64,000 nucleotides of DNA from JAITWN01 sp050486285 (GTDB lineage Bacteria; Pseudomonadota; Gammaproteobacteria; SZUA-140), in NCBI GenBank assembly GCA_050486285.1, contig JBJHCZ010000004.1:62001-126000 (forward strand). The letters are read 5' to 3'. The notes under the pieces were generated by a model, which saw only the letters and a list, made by a program, of their open reading frames with translations, searched no databases and was not told the origin of the DNA. Every line of letters begins with the position of its first letter. The first letter of the stretch is position 1. Below, in pieces: positions 46,205 to 53,757 of this stretch. Both the position numbers and the translations under genes were made by a program.

Positions 46205-46320
46205 GATTTATCTGTCAGGCCATTTCCGCCTCGATGTGGTGCAGCGGAAACCGCACCAGCAGCCCGTCCTCGCCATAGTTGACTGGCGCCAACAAGGCTT
46301 CGTGACAGAAAGGTGGATAA
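46205..46320 (-). pseudogene. Unidentified gene fragment (C-terminal end)
   Basis: The minus strand ends a frame with CHEALLAPVNYGEDGLLVRFPLHHIEAEMA and a TGA near 46215. It looks like the genuine C-terminal end of a protein, with a well-formed composition, but no start or upstream homology is visible and I cannot name the family. It lies directly before the NdvB fragment. Together with the two chimeras it suggests repeated deletion here. Confidence 0.35.
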
Positions 46321-46392
46321 TTAGTCCTGTGCTGAATGCACCCGGGGTGACGCCCATGCAAGCGACTGCCTGTAGTCGCGCATATCCCGGTA

Positions 46393-46551
46393 TCAAATCC
46401 TTCCCATGATAAGAAGGACAAGTAGCACGATCAAAATGACACCGACAATTCCGCTCGGCGCATAGCCCCAATTGTTGCTGTGATTCCAGACGGGAATAAC
46501 GCCCAGAAGAAGCAGAACCAGGACAATCAACAGGATTGTCGAAAGCGACAT
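46393..46551 (-). CDS. DUF3309-family small membrane protein
   Basis: A protein of 52 residues with two hydrophobic helices (MSLSTILLIVLVLLLLGVIP, then GIVGVILIVLLVLLIMG) around the conserved WNHSNNWGYAPSG loop. This is the DUF3309 family, small inner-membrane proteins common next to stress genes. The reading frame extends far upstream to 46956, but that part is antisense to the next gene. It diverges from 46675. Role unknown. Confidence 0.8.
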   Translation of the reverse strand: MSLSTILLIVLVLLLLGVIPVWNHSNNWGYAPSGIVGVILIVLLVLLIMGRI

Positions 46552-46674
46552 GACGGTATGCCCTCGAAGATAGAGAAGCTCCACAGTATCCGGTGTCGAT
46601 TGCATGATCCGTGCGCTAGCGTACCGTCGGGGTAGCGTGATTCGGATAGTTTGTGACTTTATCGAGGGATCATC

Positions 46675-46899
46675 ATGGGCACATCTCGAATTGCAGCCGT
46701 TGTTCTGATACTGGTTGGCGTGCTCGCACTGGCGTATGGCGGATTCACCTACACCAGCGACACGCACGAGGCCAGGGTAGGATCGCTCAGCATGTCGGTC
46801 GATGAGCGGAAGCGCGTCAATATACCGGTATGGGCCGGCGCGGGCGCTGTCGTGGCCGGTGGCCTGCTGTTCCTGTTTTCCGGGCATCGTCGGCGATAG
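46675..46899 (+). CDS. Small two-helix membrane protein (DUF3185-like)
   Basis: A protein of 74 residues: helix 1 (about 4-24, IAAVVLILVGVLALAYGGF), an exposed segment TYTSDTHEARVGSLSMSVDERKRVN, and helix 2 (about 50-68) with a basic tail HRRR. The pattern is that of small DUF3185-like membrane proteins. It lies 84 bases ahead of the DUF4398 lipoprotein gene and may share its transcript. Function unknown. Confidence 0.65.
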   Translation: MGTSRIAAVVLILVGVLALAYGGFTYTSDTHEARVGSLSMSVDERKRVNIPVWAGAGAVVAGGLLFLFSGHRRR

Positions 46900-46982
46900 C
46901 GGCGAGTCAGTCCCGTGACAGCGAGCTGTGCCTGTCGCTGCTGTTTCCATTTTCACTAAACCTCAATAAATGGAGAAACGTT

Positions 46983-47384
46983 ATGCACGAATCAACCAGA
47001 AGTCGTCTTGCGTGGCGCGTCTGTATGCCAGCAATCGCAACCTTGACCGTCATGCTGCTGAGTGCGTGCGGATCTGCACCCGTAGCGCCCACCGAATCCC
47101 TCGCAGCTGCCCGTGACGCTATCGCCAACGCGGAACAGTCGGATGCGCGGCAGTTTTCCGGCGCCGAACTCGACGAAGCTCGCCATCAACTTGAACAGGC
47201 GGAAGCAGCCGTCAGCGCCGAGAATATGATCGAAGCGGATCGACATGCCAAACAGTCACGTGTCGTCGCCGAACTTGCCTCGGAAAGGGCTGCTACGGCC
47301 AAGGCTACTGAAATCAACCGGCAGATGGGCAGGGACGCCGAAGCCCTGAGAGAGGAAATGAAGCGTACAGGAGATCAGCAATGA
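46983..47384 (+). CDS. DUF4398-domain lipoprotein
   Basis: A protein of 133 residues with GGAGAAA before ATG 46983. The signal ends in a lipobox LLSACG (Cys29). The mature part is the DUF4398 domain: ARDAIANAEQSDARQFSGAELDEARHQLEQAEAAV, a helical hairpin probably packed in the periplasm. The last four bases overlap the start of the OmpA-like gene (ATGA), whose N-terminal half is of the same type, so the two are a coupled pair. Confidence 0.82.
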   Translation: MHESTRSRLAWRVCMPAIATLTVMLLSACGSAPVAPTESLAAARDAIANAEQSDARQFSGAELDEARHQLEQAEAAVSAENMIEADRHAKQSRVVAELASERAATAKATEINRQMGRDAEALREEMKRTGDQQ

Positions 47385-48367
47385 ACCGGATAAATTACAC
47401 ACAGACGCTGCGTGGCAGTGCTTTCACAGCAGTCATCATCGCTACTTTCACGCTTGGCGCATGCGCCAGTGCGCCGACCAGCCCCCAGGGTTCAGCAGAA
47501 GTCCGCAGCAAGTTGACTGCGTTGCAGAACGATCCTGAGCTGGCCCCGCGGGCAAGGGTACAAATCCGCGAGGCAGAGGCTGCGGTACGTGAGGCGGAAG
47601 AACCCATTTCAAGGAAAGTCGCAAAGAAAGACGAAGGCCTCGGCGAGCATCGCGTCTTCATGGCGGATCGCAGGGTGGAGATCGCGAGGGCCGTAGCCGT
47701 CAGACAGTTGGCCGAGGATCAGCGCAAGCGGCTCGGAGAAGAGCGTGATCAGGCGCGCCTGCAGGCGCGTACGATCGAAGCGGACAGGGCGCGCAGCGAT
47801 GCCGAACGTGCGCGCGCAGAGACAGGGAGAGCGCAAAGTGAAGCAGAGGCAGCTCGCCTGGCAAGGGCGGAGTCCTCGGCTGAATCACAGCGAATGGCGA
47901 CGCAGGCCTCTGAAGAAGCCGCACGCCACGCAGCAGAATTACAGGGGCAGATCGATGCCTTGCAGGCAGAGGCGACCGACCGCGGTCTGGTAGTAACGCT
48001 GGGAGACGTGTTGTTTGCCACCGGTAGCTCCGAGTTGCAACCAGGGCCCAACAGTAACCTGAACAAACTGGTGAGCTTTCTCAAGAAGTACCCCGATCAA
48101 CGTGTACTGATTGAAGGGCATACCGACAGCGTCGGTAGCGCCGATTTCAATATGGCACTGTCGCAGCGTCGCGCGGAGGCCGTCAGAAACTATCTGACAC
48201 GAGAGGGTGTCGCATCGCAACGGCTGACCACCTCGGGGATGGGCATGGATCACCCGGTTGCAAGCAACGCCACGGCTACCGGCCGCTTGCAGAACCGCCG
48301 TGTCGAGATCGTCATCGAGAGACCTCAGCTGAAGTCGCCTCAGGCGACCACTGGATTCCGTCAGTAG
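47381..48367 (+). CDS. OmpA-family lipoprotein with N-terminal DUF4398-like helical domain
   Basis: A protein of 328 residues. Lipobox TLGACA (Cys28). Residues about 35-90 resemble DUF4398, then a long coiled coil (about 95-195, Ala/Arg/Glu-rich) and a C-terminal OmpA peptidoglycan-binding domain (about 205-320) with FATGSSEL, IEGHTDSVGSADFNMALSQRRA and NRRVEIVI. It likely tethers the outer membrane to peptidoglycan. Translationally coupled to the DUF4398 lipoprotein gene. Confidence 0.9.
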   Translation: MNRINYTQTLRGSAFTAVIIATFTLGACASAPTSPQGSAEVRSKLTALQNDPELAPRARVQIREAEAAVREAEEPISRKVAKKDEGLGEHRVFMADRRVEIARAVAVRQLAEDQRKRLGEERDQARLQARTIEADRARSDAERARAETGRAQSEAEAARLARAESSAESQRMATQASEEAARHAAELQGQIDALQAEATDRGLVVTLGDVLFATGSSELQPGPNSNLNKLVSFLKKYPDQRVLIEGHTDSVGSADFNMALSQRRAEAVRNYLTREGVASQRLTTSGMGMDHPVASNATATGRLQNRRVEIVIERPQLKSPQATTGFRQ

Positions 48368-48542
48368 TTTCACGCTGATTGCGGAGGCGGCTGAGACCGG
48401 GCAGTCGAATGGCGATGACAACGTGCTTGCATTATGAGATCTGACCGGAACACACGCAGAGGAAAAATCAGGGAATCATGAATAAGGCTACGTGCCTGTT
48501 ATCTGTCTGTTCGATTATCTACCTCCATGGAGTGATACTTAC

Positions 48543-49136
48543 ATGAAAATATATCTGCCCGGAAATACCATGGTTGCCACGACTATTGTAGTCCTGCTCA
48601 CGCTCGGTATTGCAGCCTGTGACAATTCCTCCGATGAAACCCGGTCAGAGTCACGCAGCGACAGCATGACTGCGGCTATCTCTGACGCAGCCATGACCGC
48701 TCAGGTCAAGGCGAAACTGGCGACCGCAGGCGATTTGAAGAGTTCCGATATCAGCGTCTCAACGGCCAATGGCGTGGTTACGCTTGAAGGTACAGTGGCC
48801 AATGCAGACGCCAAAGCCCGTGCGGAGCAGGTGGCCAATTCTGTCGATGGTGTCAGGAGCATAAGGAATAACCTGCACGCCGGCTCAGGGGGCATCAGCA
48901 TGGCAGGCGCAGAGCGGGTCATGTCCGATAGCTGGATCACCACCAAGGTGAAATCCGAGTTGCTGGCCGATAGCCTGAGCAAGGGTTTCGAAGTCAATGT
49001 CGAAACCAGACAAGGCGTAGTAGCCCTGTCAGGTGAAATGAAGGATCAGGCAGCCGTCGATCATGTTACGGAGATTGCCGAGGGCGTAGAGGGCGTCAAG
49101 AATGTCGATACATCGGGATTGACAGTCAGCGACTGA
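48543..49136 (+). CDS. BON-domain lipoprotein (OsmY-like)
   Basis: A protein of 197 residues from ATG 48543. The signal peptide ends in the lipobox GIAAC (Cys26). Two BON domains follow: DAAMTAQVKAKLATAG...DISVSTANGVVTLEGTV and DSWITTKVKSELLADS...FEVNVETRQGVVALSGEM. BON proteins such as OsmY bind phospholipid and are induced by osmotic shock. It has its own upstream gap of 175 bases after the OmpA-like gene. Expected location: outer-membrane lipoprotein facing the periplasm. Confidence 0.88.
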   Translation: MKIYLPGNTMVATTIVVLLTLGIAACDNSSDETRSESRSDSMTAAISDAAMTAQVKAKLATAGDLKSSDISVSTANGVVTLEGTVANADAKARAEQVANSVDGVRSIRNNLHAGSGGISMAGAERVMSDSWITTKVKSELLADSLSKGFEVNVETRQGVVALSGEMKDQAAVDHVTEIAEGVEGVKNVDTSGLTVSD

Positions 49137-49344
49137 AATCGTGCGCAGCAGTGGCAGTCGAGGTCTCTTTATGAGGCCCCGTTATTTTCTTCCCCTCATC
49201 GACGGATTAATGACAGTAACGCTGACATAGAAAAATTTAATGCAGCGGATTAAACGAGCAACCGAGCGCAACCTGAAGGATGCGGCTTCGTTCATCAAGG
49301 AATGATCAAGGACAGGGTATGAGCTGTCGTGAATAAAATCTGGC

Positions 49345-49368
49345 GGCAGGGGGCAAAAACCCCTTGCC
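49345..49368. terminator. GC-rich hairpin upstream of csbD-like gene
   Basis: GGCAGGGG and CCCCTTGCC (49345-49368) form a stem with a one-base bulge around an A-rich loop. There is no T run, so it may be a weak terminator of upstream transcription or an mRNA leader structure before 49400. The rest of 49137-49399 holds no supported gene. Confidence 0.4.
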
Positions 49369-49399
49369 ACACGCTTTATCAACTCTGATTGGAGGCATC

Positions 49400-49582
49400 A
49401 TGAATAATCAGAACCAGGTAAAGGGCCGTGCCCGCGCTGTAAAGGGCAAGGGCAAGGAAATCGCCGGCAAGCTGGTTGGTAACCGGCGTCTGGAATTGAA
49501 AGGAAAATTGCAGAAAGCCGCCGGTAAAGCGCAAGCGGAAGCCGGTGATCTTCAGGAGGACATCGAGGAGAAGACAAGATGA
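49400..49582 (+). CDS. CsbD-family stress protein
   Basis: A protein of 60 residues with GGAGG 5 bases before ATG 49400. The CsbD pattern is clear: NQVKGRARAVKGKGKEIAGKLVGNRRLELKGKLQKAAGKAQ. CsbD-like proteins are small, highly charged and induced by general or osmotic stress. Its ATGA stop overlap couples it to the PRC-barrel gene. Confidence 0.88.
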   Translation: MNNQNQVKGRARAVKGKGKEIAGKLVGNRRLELKGKLQKAAGKAQAEAGDLQEDIEEKTR

Positions 49583-49977
49583 ACTATGTATTGCCCGAAA
49601 CCTCTGCACGCAGGTCATTGCACGAGATTATCCCCGGGCAGATCATGATGAGCATAGACGCCTTTATCGGAGACAACGTCTATAACCCCAAGGGCGAACG
49701 CCTGGGTAATATCCAGGACATCGTCCTCGACATTCAGAGCAACAAGCTGCGTTATGCCATTGTATCGTCGGGAGGCTTCCTCGGTATGGGCAGGCGGCTG
49801 CTGGCGGTGCCGTGGAATGCGCTGGATCTGGACCCGGACAACGGGAAAATTCTGCTCAATCTGGAGGCCACGCAGATCAGCAACGCACCCGGGTTTGACA
49901 GAAATCATTGGCCCAACATGAGCGACAGTGCCTGGGCAGCCAGTATCCATTCCTATTACGGGACCAGCCAGGATTGA
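49579..49977 (+). CDS. PRC-barrel domain protein
   Basis: A protein of 132 residues. The PRC-barrel core reads FIGDNVYNPKGERLGNIQDIVLDIQSNKLRYAIVSSGGFLGMGRRLLAVPWNAL. Such domains bind RNA or proteins in ribosome maturation and photosynthetic reaction-centre assembly, and stand-alone copies are common among stress genes. It is coupled to the CsbD-like gene. No signal peptide or membrane helix was seen. Confidence 0.88.
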   Translation: MNYVLPETSARRSLHEIIPGQIMMSIDAFIGDNVYNPKGERLGNIQDIVLDIQSNKLRYAIVSSGGFLGMGRRLLAVPWNALDLDPDNGKILLNLEATQISNAPGFDRNHWPNMSDSAWAASIHSYYGTSQD

Positions 49978-50047
49978 ACGGGCGTGGATGTATCCCACCC
50001 TGCCATGCGCACTCTATGGCGCAGTTTATCAAACAGGAGATCTACCA

Positions 50048-50389
50048 ATGAGTAAAGCAACAGATACCATTACGGGAAACTCGGGTCCGGGATCGCATGT
50101 TCTCGAGAAGGGCGTCGATCGCCTGGCGAAGGGCGCCCATAATCGAATTGATTCCGCATCCGATGCCGCGGGCCCGGCGATCGATCGCATGACCTCCCGC
50201 GCGCATAATGCAGTAAACAAGGCGGATGAAGTAGCGACGCAGGCGGCCGTGGCGATCGAAGCGTTTGGCGTCAAGACTGAAGAACTGGCCGCCACCGGTG
50301 TGAATTATATGCGCAAGCATCCGCTGCTTTCACTGAGTCTGGCGGTCGCTGCCGGCTATGTACTGAGTCGTCTGCTGGCGTCCCGCTGA
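50048..50389 (+). CDS. YqjD/ElaB-like (DUF883-type) membrane-anchored protein
   Basis: A protein of 113 residues with AGGAG before ATG 50048. A long amphipathic helical region (about 10-85) is followed by one C-terminal membrane helix (LLSLSLAVAAGYVLSRLL) after MRKHP. This is the layout of YqjD/ElaB, which dock ribosomes to the inner membrane in stationary phase. It is followed 14 bases on by a YqjE-like gene. Confidence 0.75.
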   Translation: MSKATDTITGNSGPGSHVLEKGVDRLAKGAHNRIDSASDAAGPAIDRMTSRAHNAVNKADEVATQAAVAIEAFGVKTEELAATGVNYMRKHPLLSLSLAVAAGYVLSRLLASR

Positions 50390-50403
50390 CAGACGCGCCG
50401 ATT

Positions 50404-50844
50404 ATGATGATTCAGCGCGGCGACCCCGGGACAGGTTCCGGGGCAGAGGCCGGTGACGCGCCAGCGCCGCCAACAGGTCTGATCCGGGATGTGATCGGCC
50501 TCGTGCATGAAATCAGGGAGCAGGCGCACGACCACCTGCAACTGGCGGTTCTTGAGACGCGGCTGTCGATCAACAGTCTGCTGGCCATGGCGATCATTGC
50601 GATCGTCATTGCCATACTGCTGATCAGTGTATGGCTTGCGCTCGTGGGCGCTGCGGTCATGGCGCTGATCGCTGTCGGCCTCAGCCCTGCGGTCGCCCTG
50701 CTGGCGATGGGAGCCTGCAATCTCGCAGGCGCGTTACTGGGCTGGCTGCTGATACGGCGCCTGAGCAACTCGCTGGGTTGGCCTGCAACACTGCGTGCGC
50801 TCAGGTCGGAGTCGTCATCCAAAGGCGAGGGTCCATCGACATGA
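50404..50844 (+). CDS. YqjE/phage-holin-III-like membrane protein
   Basis: A protein of 146 residues with a Pro/Gly-rich N-terminus, an amphipathic helix (IGLVHEIREQAHDHLQLAVLETRLS) and two membrane helices (MAIIAIVIAILLISVWLALVGAAVM and ALLAMGACNLAGALLGWLLI). This is the YqjE/holin-like family. Its stop is overlapped by the next start (ATGA). It lies in the same order as E. coli yqjD-yqjE-yqjK. Confidence 0.75.
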   Translation: MMIQRGDPGTGSGAEAGDAPAPPTGLIRDVIGLVHEIREQAHDHLQLAVLETRLSINSLLAMAIIAIVIAILLISVWLALVGAAVMALIAVGLSPAVALLAMGACNLAGALLGWLLIRRLSNSLGWPATLRALRSESSSKGEGPST

Positions 50845-51191
50845 GCATTCCCCCGGATCCGGGAGGCCCGGGTAAGTCGGCCTCCCTCAGGAAGAGGATC
50901 GGTATCCTCGAAATCAGGATGAGTGAGCGTCGTCAGGGGATCGGCGACACCCTGTCCAGCATCAATGTGACGGTCCATACCCGAATGGTGTCGGTGGGCG
51001 CCCTGGTCGCCGCAGGCCTGTTTGGGGCCCTGCTCGAGAAACGCCACAGGATCAGGAACTGGTCCTTGCTGACGATGCTCAGTGCAGTCGATATCACGAT
51101 ATGGAAGTTGTTCTCGCTGTACTCGAGCGCCGTGGCCTCTGCGCCCGATTATGGCGCCGGTAGTTACAACAAAACCGGTCCCGGAGCATGA
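50841..51191 (+). CDS. Small protein in YqjK position
   Basis: A protein of 116 residues starting at the ATG overlapping the yqjE-like stop. The first half is basic and helical (LRKRIGILEIRMSERRQGIGDTL), and a moderately hydrophobic segment (MVSVGALVAAGLFGALLE) follows. Position suggests the YqjK role, but sequence similarity is weak. The gene ends about 60 bases before the second IS91-type remnant, and its last residues may be affected by that junction. Confidence 0.55.
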   Translation: MSIPPDPGGPGKSASLRKRIGILEIRMSERRQGIGDTLSSINVTVHTRMVSVGALVAAGLFGALLEKRHRIRNWSLLTMLSAVDITIWKLFSLYSSAVASAPDYGAGSYNKTGPGA

Positions 51192-51249
51192 CGCCCGGCA
51201 AGGCGTAGCGGCGATGGCCGCCATACACTATTTTATATACTCTACTTTG

Positions 51250-51624
51250 CGGTGCCAGACTTGCCGGATCTGCGGCGGCACGATGAAAGTCATCGCCTGC
51301 ATCGAAGACCCCGCAGTGATCCAGAAGATCCTCGATCACCTGAAGATCAAGGAGGAAACCCGCGATCCTTTTTCGTTTCCCGAAAGCCGGGAGCCGCTGG
51401 CCGGTGAGCAGGCCGTCCTGCTCGACTGACGCCCTGAACCCACAGATGGACTTACGATGCTACGACCGGAAACTTGGCAGGGTTCCGTTCGACAATACGG
51501 TTAGACGGAGTTGTCTTTCAGGAAGAAGTGATTCAGGGCGGGCTCGACGGCATCGAATGGCCACCGTGCAATCCATTGGCTGTGAAAGACCGCTGGTCGC
51601 GGTCACAATGGGTGTTTATTCTTC
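51250..51624 (+). mobile_element. IS91-type transposase 3' end remnant, copy B
   Basis: The plus strand encodes the C-terminal end of an IS91-family transposase: TCRICGGTMKVIACIEDPAVIQKILDHLKIKEE, ending AVLLD and TGA at 51427-51429, with a Cys-x-x-Cys zinc-knuckle part preserved. The non-coding tail to 51624 matches copy A at 42046-42365 and ends with the same GGGTGTTTATTCTTC. Most of the transposase is missing. The element sits directly behind the stop of the convergent pyrC gene. Confidence 0.88.
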
Positions 51625-51627
51625 TTA

Positions 51628-52662
51628 TTACACTCGCCGCCACACAATGACCTCGCCGGCGCGCAGAGGGACCAGCACATCATCGCCGAGCGGGTATTGC
51701 GGCGGGACCGTCCACGGCTCCCGATGCAGCGTGATGCGATCGGTATTGCGCGGCAGGCGATAGAAGTCGGCGCCGTGATGGCTGGCGAAGCCCTCGATCC
51801 GGTCGAGCGCGCCGGCTTGCTCGAAGGCCTCGGCATAAAGCTCGATCGCGGCATGCGCGCTGTAGATGCCGGCGCAGCCGCAGGCGGTCTCCTTGCGTCC
51901 GCGCGCGTGCGGCGCGCTGTCGGTGCCGAGGAAGAACTTCGGACTGCCACCGGTCGCGGCGCCAAGCAGCGCGGCGCGATCCTCTTCGCGCTTCAGCACC
52001 GGCAGACAATAATAGTGCGGGCGCACGCCGCCGGCGAGCAGCGCGTTGCGGTTGTAGAGCAGGTGATGCGCGGTGATCGTCGCGGCGACGGTCGCCGGCG
52101 CGGCGTGCACGAAGTCGACGGCGGCCCGCGTCGTGATGTGCTCGAAGACGATGCGCAGCCGCGGGAGGCGCCGAACCAGCGGTTCGAGGACCTCATCGAT
52201 GAAGCGCGCCTCGCGGTCGAAGATGTCGACATGCGCGGCGGTGACCTCGCCGTGAACCAGCAGCGGCAGGTCGACGACCTGCATCGCCTCGAGTACCGGC
52301 ATGACTTTTTCGATCGCGGTGACGCCGCTGTCGGAGTTCGTCGTTGCGCCGGCCGGATAGAGCTTCACCGCGGCGACACTGCCGTCGCCGGCCGCGCGGC
52401 GGATCTCGTCGGGCGCGGTGCGGTCGGTCAGGTACAGCGTCATCAGCGGTTCGAAGCGGACGCCCTCGGGGACATGGGCGAGGATGCGTTCACGATAGGC
52501 CAGCGCCTGCGCGCAGGTCGTCACTGGCGGCGCCAGGTTCGGCATCACGATCGCGCGCGCGAAGCGCGCCGCGCAATGCGGGACCGTCGTCGCCAGCGCG
52601 GCGCCGTCGCGCAGGTGGATATGCCAGTCGTCAGGGCGGACGAGGGTCAGTGCGGTCTTCAT
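51628..52662 (-). CDS. pyrC: Dihydroorotase
   Basis: A protein of 344 residues from ATG 52662, homodimeric type. Metal ligands are in DDWHIHLRDG, the carboxylated Lys in AVKLYPAGATTNSD, His in LLVHGEV and EHITTRAAV, and Asp in FFLGTDSAPHA. It closes carbamoyl aspartate to dihydroorotate in pyrimidine synthesis. The MoeA-like gene precedes it by 33 bases on the same strand. Its stop is 3 bases past the IS91-type remnant copy B. Confidence 0.96.
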   Translation of the reverse strand: MKTALTLVRPDDWHIHLRDGAALATTVPHCAARFARAIVMPNLAPPVTTCAQALAYRERILAHVPEGVRFEPLMTLYLTDRTAPDEIRRAAGDGSVAAVKLYPAGATTNSDSGVTAIEKVMPVLEAMQVVDLPLLVHGEVTAAHVDIFDREARFIDEVLEPLVRRLPRLRIVFEHITTRAAVDFVHAAPATVAATITAHHLLYNRNALLAGGVRPHYYCLPVLKREEDRAALLGAATGGSPKFFLGTDSAPHARGRKETACGCAGIYSAHAAIELYAEAFEQAGALDRIEGFASHHGADFYRLPRNTDRITLHREPWTVPPQYPLGDDVLVPLRAGEVIVWRRV

Positions 52663-52695
52663 CGGATGGCCGGGCGGCGGCTCCCGCAACTGTGA

Positions 52696-53697
52696 TCAGC
52701 TGTCCGTCGGCAGTTCCGCCATCCGGCCCGTCATGCGGTCGATCGCCGCGACGCCGAACAGCCGGAAGCCGCGCAGCGCCTCGGGCGGGTGCCCGGCGAC
52801 GCAGACGATCGGCTTGCCGTGGCAGTGTCCCATGATCAGCGGCCGGCCCGAGCGCATCGGCACGCCGTCGACGACCAGCTTGCCGCAGGCGCGCAGGAGA
52901 TCGGAGATGAAGTCGCGGCCGCCGACCGCGGTGCCGCCGGAGATCACGATCATGTCGGAATGGCGCAGCGCCTCTTTCACCGAGGCGACGAAGCCGTCGA
53001 AGTCGTCCCTCATGATGCCGGCGATGCGCGGGATGCCGCCGGCCTGCTGTACCGCAGCGGCGAGCATCACCGAGTTGCTGTCGCGGATTGCGCCGGGCCT
53101 GAGCGTGCCGGTGTAGGGGATGACCTCGTCGCCGGAAGAATAGATCGTCACGATCGGCTGCGCCGACACGGTGACCTGGTTGACGCCGGTGCTCGCGATC
53201 GTGCCGATCTCGACCGGGCCGAGCAGGGTGCCGACCGGCACCGCGACCGCGTCCTGCATCAGGTCGCAGCCCTGTTCCTCGATGAAGAAACGCGGCGGAA
53301 ACGGCCGGGTGATCGTGAAACCGCCGTCCTCGACCTTGGCCTCCCACTGGCGGACGACCGAGTAGGGTCCCTCGGGCACGAGGCTGCCGGTCGCGACGGC
53401 GACGCCTTCGCCGCGGGCAAAGGCGGGGCAGGTCTCGTCGCCCGGCTTGACCCTGCCCTTGATCCGGAACGCGACCGGGTGGTCTTCAGAGGCGCTGCTG
53501 GTATCGTCGGTATGGACCAGGAAGCCCTCGACGATCGCGCGCGGGTACGGCGGCATGTCGGTCGGCGCGATGACGTCGGCGGCGAGCACCCGCCCGGCGG
53601 CCTGCTCCAGCGGACAGTTCTCGACTGCCAGCGAGCGCAGGGGAATCGCATCGACGAATTTCCGTTGTGCCTCGCTCAGTGGGGACGGCTCGCTCAT
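52696..53697 (-). CDS. MoeA-like molybdopterin-binding protein
   Basis: A protein of 333 residues. The molybdopterin-binding core has TIYSSGDEVIPYTGTLRPGAIRDSNSVMLAAAVQQ and the loop MIVISGGTAVGGRDFI. It resembles MoeA, which inserts molybdate into molybdopterin-AMP, but is shorter than typical MoeA and the canonical SGGVSVGxxD loop is altered. The C-terminal domain looks reduced, so it may be a diverged relative. It lies between an M17 aminopeptidase and pyrC on the minus strand. An ATG at 53706 is also possible. Confidence 0.75.
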   Translation of the reverse strand: MSEPSPLSEAQRKFVDAIPLRSLAVENCPLEQAAGRVLAADVIAPTDMPPYPRAIVEGFLVHTDDTSSASEDHPVAFRIKGRVKPGDETCPAFARGEGVAVATGSLVPEGPYSVVRQWEAKVEDGGFTITRPFPPRFFIEEQGCDLMQDAVAVPVGTLLGPVEIGTIASTGVNQVTVSAQPIVTIYSSGDEVIPYTGTLRPGAIRDSNSVMLAAAVQQAGGIPRIAGIMRDDFDGFVASVKEALRHSDMIVISGGTAVGGRDFISDLLRACGKLVVDGVPMRSGRPLIMGHCHGKPIVCVAGHPPEALRGFRLFGVAAIDRMTGRMAELPTDS

Positions 53698-53757
53698 CGG
53701 GGACACCTCTCTCGGGTTCTTCGCAGCCTAACAGGATAACCGATTCACACCCGCGGG

